Program-made: the position numbers and the translations under genes
Source: GCA-2689995 sp964529325
Lineage (GTDB): Bacteria > Fidelibacterota > Marinisomatia > SCGC-AAA003-L08 > GCA-2689995
Reading direction: 5' to 3'
Assembly (NCBI GenBank): GCA_964529325.1
Contig: CAZGWH010000074.1
Span: 1 to 9,013 of the forward strand
Length of the DNA stretch: 9,013 nt
Shown here: one piece after another, positions 6,127 through 9,013 of the stretch
How positions within the stretch are numbered: position 1 is the first letter of the stretch
How the letters are laid out: the number at the start of each line of letters is the position of its first letter
The notes under the pieces: generated by a model
The model's input: the letters and a program-made list of their open reading frames with translations, nothing else
Told to the model about the DNA's origin: nothing
The model's database searches: none

Positions 6127-8118
6127 AAAAATTTTATAGAAAAATTAATAGAATTAAAACAGTTAATTAACGAACATAATATTAATTATTATATTCACGA
6201 TAAACCTATTATTTCTGATAGTGAATATGATGAATTACTTCGTGAATTAATAACAATAGAAGAAAAATTCCCTGAATTAGTAACTCAAGATTCACCAACT
6301 CAACGAGTGGGAGCATCACCATTATCATCATTTAACACAATTGAGCATCGTATTCCAATGTTATCGTTAGCTAATGCAATGAATAACGGTGAAATTAAAG
6401 ATTTTGATAAGCAGATTAAAAAATTCTTAAATTCAGAAGATGAGGTTGAATATACTTGTGAACCTAAGCTAGACGGCCTTGCTGTTGAACTTGTTTATGA
6501 AAATGGAATTTTTCAATATGGATCAACGCGGGGAAATGGAGTTACAGGTGAAGACATTACTCAAAACCTCCGTTCAATAAAATCAATTCCGTTGAAAATT
6601 TTAGATAATACTCCACCCAAATTATTAGAAATTAGAGGTGAAGTTTTTATAAACCATAATGATTTTGAAAAATTAAATCTTTCAAGATTAAAAAAAGGTG
6701 AACAACCATTTGCAAATCCACGCAATTGTGCAGCGGGAAGTTTAAGGCAATTAGATTCTAAAATTTCTGCAAGCCGTCCTCTTAAAATTAATTGCTATGC
6801 ATTTGGTATTTTAGATGGTATAAAGTTTGACTTGCATTCAGATTTTCTTAACCAATTACCAAAATGGGGATTTCCTGTTAATAATTTAATTAAAACAGGG
6901 ATGGGTAAAGAATTTTTAATACAGTTTAAAGAAAATATAGAATCATTACGAGAAAATTTAAAGTATGATATTGATGGTGTTGTTTTTAAAGTAAATTCAT
7001 TAAAAAAACAAAATGAACTTGGTAATCGAAGCCGTTCTCCAAGATGGGCAATTGCAGGAAAATTTAAATCTCGCCATGCAACAACCGTTATAAATAATAT
7101 TATTGCAAGTGTTGGACGAACAGGAGCGGTAACGCCTGTAGCTCAATTAGAGCCTGTAAAAGTAGGGGGTGTAATTGTAAGTAATGCCACATTGCATAAT
7201 CAAGATGAGATAGATCGAAAAGATGTAAGAGTGGGGGATACTGTAATTATTCAACGGGCTGGAGATGTAATTCCTGAAGTTGTAATGGTTATTCTTGAGA
7301 AAAGAAAACATATATCAATACCATATATTCTTCCAACTCATTGCCCTGAATGTAAGTCTGAAATAATTAAATCAGAAGGCGAAGTGGTTGCTCGATGTCA
7401 AAATTTTACGTGCCCTGCACAAATAAAAGGACGATTAAAACATTTTGTTTCAAAGACTTGCATGGATATTGATGGTTTTGGAGAAAAACTTGTTGAACAA
7501 TTAGTTGATAATAAAATTATATCTAATATTTCAGATATTTTTAAACTGGAAATAAATGATATTAAAAATCTTGAGCGACAAGGTGAAAAATCTGCTCAAA
7601 ATACAATTGATTCAATTGATAAATCAAAAAATGCTAAATTGTCTCGATTTATTCACGGACTTGGAATTCGGAATGTGGGTGAACATGCTTCTAAAATTTT
7701 AGAAAAGAAATTTCATACTTTAGAAAATATTATTTCAACAGATTTAGAAAACTTACTTGAGATTCATGAAATTGGTGATATTATGGCTAAATCAATCACT
7801 GATTTTTTTAGTAATCAAATTAATATTGAAATGATTAATACTTGTATTCATTTTGGATTAAATTTTGAAATAGGAAGTAAAATAAATTCAAATAAATTTG
7901 AAGGATTATCATTTGTTTTTACAGGTTCATTAATTGAATTAAAAAGAAGTGAAGCAAAAAAAATAGTTGAAGAAAATGGAGGACAAGTCGGGTCATCTAT
8001 TAGTAAAAAAACAAATTTTGTAGTTGCTGGAGAAAATGCTGGATCAAAATTAAAAAAAGCAAAAGATCAGAATATCCCAATTATTTCAGAAATTGAATTT
8101 ATTGAATTATTAAAATAA
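6124..8118 (+). CDS. ligA: NAD-dependent DNA ligase, complete
   Basis: LigA seals nicks in duplex DNA with NAD+ as adenylate donor, in replication and repair. The 664-residue protein has the usual length and domain order. Domain Ia has YYIHDKPIISDSEYDELL (22-39) and DSPTQRVG (56-63). The adenylation domain has Lys115 in CEPKLDGLA, STRGNGVTGED, EIRGEVF, NPRNCAAGSLRQLD (198-211) and YDIDGVVFKVN. The OB fold has VGRTGAVTPVA (330-340) and HNQDEI. The zinc finger uses Cys407, Cys410, Cys425 and Cys430. Helix-hairpin-helix repeats (about 445-580) precede a C-terminal BRCT domain (about 592-664, FVFTGSL...IVEENGGQVGSSISKKT). The start is TTG, placed directly after the preceding gene's TAA in the same frame; no ATG occurs until residue 79, inside the fold. 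A GAGGA at 6106-6110 is 13 bases upstream, a little far. All catalytic residues are present. Confidence 0.96.
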   Translation: MKNFIEKLIELKQLINEHNINYYIHDKPIISDSEYDELLRELITIEEKFPELVTQDSPTQRVGASPLSSFNTIEHRIPMLSLANAMNNGEIKDFDKQIKKFLNSEDEVEYTCEPKLDGLAVELVYENGIFQYGSTRGNGVTGEDITQNLRSIKSIPLKILDNTPPKLLEIRGEVFINHNDFEKLNLSRLKKGEQPFANPRNCAAGSLRQLDSKISASRPLKINCYAFGILDGIKFDLHSDFLNQLPKWGFPVNNLIKTGMGKEFLIQFKENIESLRENLKYDIDGVVFKVNSLKKQNELGNRSRSPRWAIAGKFKSRHATTVINNIIASVGRTGAVTPVAQLEPVKVGGVIVSNATLHNQDEIDRKDVRVGDTVIIQRAGDVIPEVVMVILEKRKHISIPYILPTHCPECKSEIIKSEGEVVARCQNFTCPAQIKGRLKHFVSKTCMDIDGFGEKLVEQLVDNKIISNISDIFKLEINDIKNLERQGEKSAQNTIDSIDKSKNAKLSRFIHGLGIRNVGEHASKILEKKFHTLENIISTDLENLLEIHEIGDIMAKSITDFFSNQINIEMINTCIHFGLNFEIGSKINSNKFEGLSFVFTGSLIELKRSEAKKIVEENGGQVGSSISKKTNFVVAGENAGSKLKKAKDQNIPIISEIEFIELLK

Positions 8119-8220
8119 TAGTTAGTATGAAAAAATAAATATGAAGTTCTTCTTAATATATTAGAAAATTAAATTAATATTATTATTGGAATGAATAGTA
8201 TCACTTTAGTATTATAGTAT
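8119..8220 (+). promoter_or_regulatory. hicAB promoter and candidate operator region with TAGTAT repeats
   Basis: This 102-bp AT-rich gap separates ligA from hicA. A candidate promoter is TTGGAA (8186-8191, four of six), 18 bases, then TATTAT (8210-8215, five of six). It would start transcription at or next to the hicA ATG, and indeed no Shine-Dalgarno site is present. The hexamer TAGTAT occurs four times on the plus strand, at 8123-8128, 8196-8201, 8207-8212 and 8215-8220; the last three cover the candidate -10. HicB antitoxins with a C-terminal DNA-binding domain commonly repress their own operon, so these hexamers may be its binding sites. No rho-independent terminator for ligA is seen, only AT-only inverted repeats without a following T run. 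Confidence 0.4.
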
Positions 8221-8415
8221 ATGCCTAGAAAGATAAGAGAATTAATTAACGACCTAAAAAGAGCAGGATTTATTAATAGAGGTGGAAAGGGGAGTCATAA
8301 AAACTTTTTACATCCATCTGGAATTATAATTACTATTTCGGGTAAACCGGGTGATGATGCGAAGCACTATCAAGAAAAGCAGTTACAAGAGGTAATAACG
8401 AAAGTTAAAATATGA
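8221..8415 (+). CDS. hicA: HicA-family toxin (mRNA interferase) of a type II toxin-antitoxin module
   Basis: The 64-residue product fits the HicA family in size and motifs: PRKIRELINDLKRAGF (2-17), then GGKGSHKNF (21-29) with the conserved catalytic His26, HPSG (31-34), a strand IIITISGK (35-42), and GDDAKHYQEKQL (44-55) near the end. HicA toxins have a double-stranded-RNA-binding-like fold and cleave mRNA, stopping growth until neutralised by HicB. All key residues are present, so the toxin looks intact. ATG 8221 has no ribosome site and could be read from a leaderless mRNA. The stop overlaps the hicB start as ATGA. Toxin first, antitoxin second is the usual hicAB order. The base composition resembles its neighbours, giving no sign of recent transfer, although such modules are often mobile. 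Confidence 0.88.
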   Translation: MPRKIRELINDLKRAGFINRGGKGSHKNFLHPSGIIITISGKPGDDAKHYQEKQLQEVITKVKI

Positions 8416-8741
8416 AAGAGAAAGATAAATATTTAAAAATTGTAGAATGGTGTGAGAAAGACAATTGTTATATTGGATCTGTTCCTGGTTGGCTTGGGAG
8501 AGTTTGCCATGGTAAAAATGAATTTGAAGTATATTCTAAATTAAGTGAAATAGTTATTGAATGGGTAGATATTTATAAAAAAGAAGGTATGAAACTACCA
8601 AAACCAACAAATAAAGAATACTCTGGTAAATTTGTTTTAAGAACAGGGTCAGAATTACATAAAATATTGTCACTTCAAGCTTTAAATAATGGAGAATCAT
8701 TAAATCATTTTGTAATAAAAAAGTTAAAAACAATAATTTAA
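8412..8741 (+). CDS. hicB: HicB-family antitoxin with C-terminal ribbon-helix-helix domain
   Basis: The 109-residue product is the expected partner of the upstream HicA. Residues about 6-53 form the HicB degenerate RNase H-like domain, which binds the toxin: YLKIVEWCEKDNCYIGSVPG, then CHGKNEFEVYSKLSEIVIEW. A linker with KLPKPT (61-66) leads to a C-terminal ribbon-helix-helix at about 72-107: GKFVLRTGSELHKILSLQA and ESLNHFVIKKL, close to the family's GKF.LR.P..LH..L...A...G.SLN......L. This domain would bind the operator upstream of hicA. Translation is probably coupled through the 4-bp ATGA overlap, since the nearest AGAGG (8388-8392) is 19 bases away. The protein appears complete. Confidence 0.87.
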   Translation: MKEKDKYLKIVEWCEKDNCYIGSVPGWLGRVCHGKNEFEVYSKLSEIVIEWVDIYKKEGMKLPKPTNKEYSGKFVLRTGSELHKILSLQALNNGESLNHFVIKKLKTII

Positions 8742-8758
8742 TAAAATTTGGAAAGAAA

Positions 8759-9013
8759 ATTCGTTTAAAAAGTATATTACTAATTTTATTAATTACCATA
8801 CTCGGAGCATCATCTGATAAGAGTTTATTAGATAATTCTGAATTTCTTAGTCTTGATGGTAAAACTTTTCATGGCCAAGTAAGAGCAAATGGCATCTTGA
8901 GTATTTTTAAAGGTCGGAATATTTTAAAATTTAATAATGGATTTTTAACTTGGTCAGATGGTTCTTCTACTGAAACAGGAGTATATCAAATAATCAAAAT
9001 AGATAACATGGTT
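8759..9013 (+). CDS. Exported small protein, partial, with no canonical start codon
   Basis: An open frame runs from 8690 to the right edge without a stop. From about 8741 it reads as a signal peptide: Lys/Arg-rich KFGKKIRLKS, the hydrophobic stretch ILLILLITILGASS, then DKSLLDNSEF. The mature part contains SLDGKTFHGQV, a segment LKFNNGFLTWSDG and TETGVYQIIKI. This layout (DGK.F.G...., L.F..G.F....., ..G.Y) reminds me of short exported proteins of unknown function, but I cannot name a family. No ATG, GTG or TTG lies in frame before the hydrophobic region. ATT at 8759 has GGAAAG (8750-8755) just upstream, three bases from it, and would start RLKSILLI; ATA at 8741 is another option. An out-of-frame TTG at 8748 meets a stop at 8766. 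A rare start codon, a one-base indel or decay are all possible. The chosen start is tentative. Confidence 0.4.
   Translation, partial: MRLKSILLILLITILGASSDKSLLDNSEFLSLDGKTFHGQVRANGILSIFKGRNILKFNNGFLTWSDGSSTETGVYQIIKIDNMV

Noticed and set aside
8150..8190. Inverted repeat TAATAT...ATATTA after ligA
   Set aside because: It is six AT-only pairs with a long loop in very AT-rich DNA and has no clean T tract, so it is not supported as a terminator or attachment site.
8554..8799. A hydrophobic 81-codon minus-strand frame across hicB and the following gap
   Set aside because: It is antisense to hicB, and its Leu/Ile/Phe richness is what an AT-rich antisense strand gives. HicB motifs on the plus strand are far stronger evidence.
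1..9013. CRISPR array, tRNA, rRNA, insertion sequence or integrase
   Set aside because: No regularly spaced repeats, no gap large enough for rRNA, no cloverleaf-like sequence in the short intergenic gaps, and no transposase or integrase motif were seen on either strand.

Overview
The window is a strongly AT-rich stretch of bacterial chromosome. The NAD-dependent DNA ligase marks it as bacterial. A gene for a predicted outer-membrane beta-barrel protein with a signal peptide suggests a diderm (Gram-negative-type) host. The mix of genes and base composition would suit an uncultured low-GC marine lineage such as Neomarinimicrobiota (Marinimicrobia/SAR406), but that placement is a guess from general impression and not from a marker gene.

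Layout. On the minus strand, positions 1-738 hold the N-terminal 246 codons of a WYL-domain transcriptional regulator that runs off the left edge. Upstream of it, at 808-1542, is a small exported, probably beta-barrel protein. A 70-bp divergent spacer (1543-1612) with face-to-face promoter elements separates this pair from a long plus-strand run. That run holds a divergent DHH-like protein (1613-2545), pabB (2538-3755), pabC (3749-4588), a SufS-like class V aminotransferase / cysteine desulfurase (4633-6123) and ligA (6124-8118). The first three overlap by 7-8 bp, the fourth follows after 44 bp with its own Shine-Dalgarno site, and ligA begins with TTG directly after the previous stop codon. 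The five genes look like one transcription unit.

Function. PabB and PabC convert chorismate to p-aminobenzoate for folate synthesis. The glutaminase partner PabA is not in the window. The PLP enzyme keeps the Schiff-base lysine and the active-site cysteine of sulfur-mobilising enzymes. LigA is complete with all its domains. No pathway obviously links all five, so the cluster is probably a housekeeping operon of mixed content.

Downstream of ligA is a type II toxin-antitoxin module, hicA-hicB (8221-8741), joined by an ATGA overlap and preceded by repeated TAGTAT hexamers that could be its operator. The window ends in a partial exported protein (about 8759-9013) whose reading frame has no ATG, GTG or TTG start.

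The points most worth a second look are the divergent DHH-like protein at the head of the pab genes, the TAGTAT cluster before hicA, the last gene's missing canonical start, and the in-frame TAA-TTG junction before ligA. I did not find a clear unknown multi-gene system; most of the window is recognisable.
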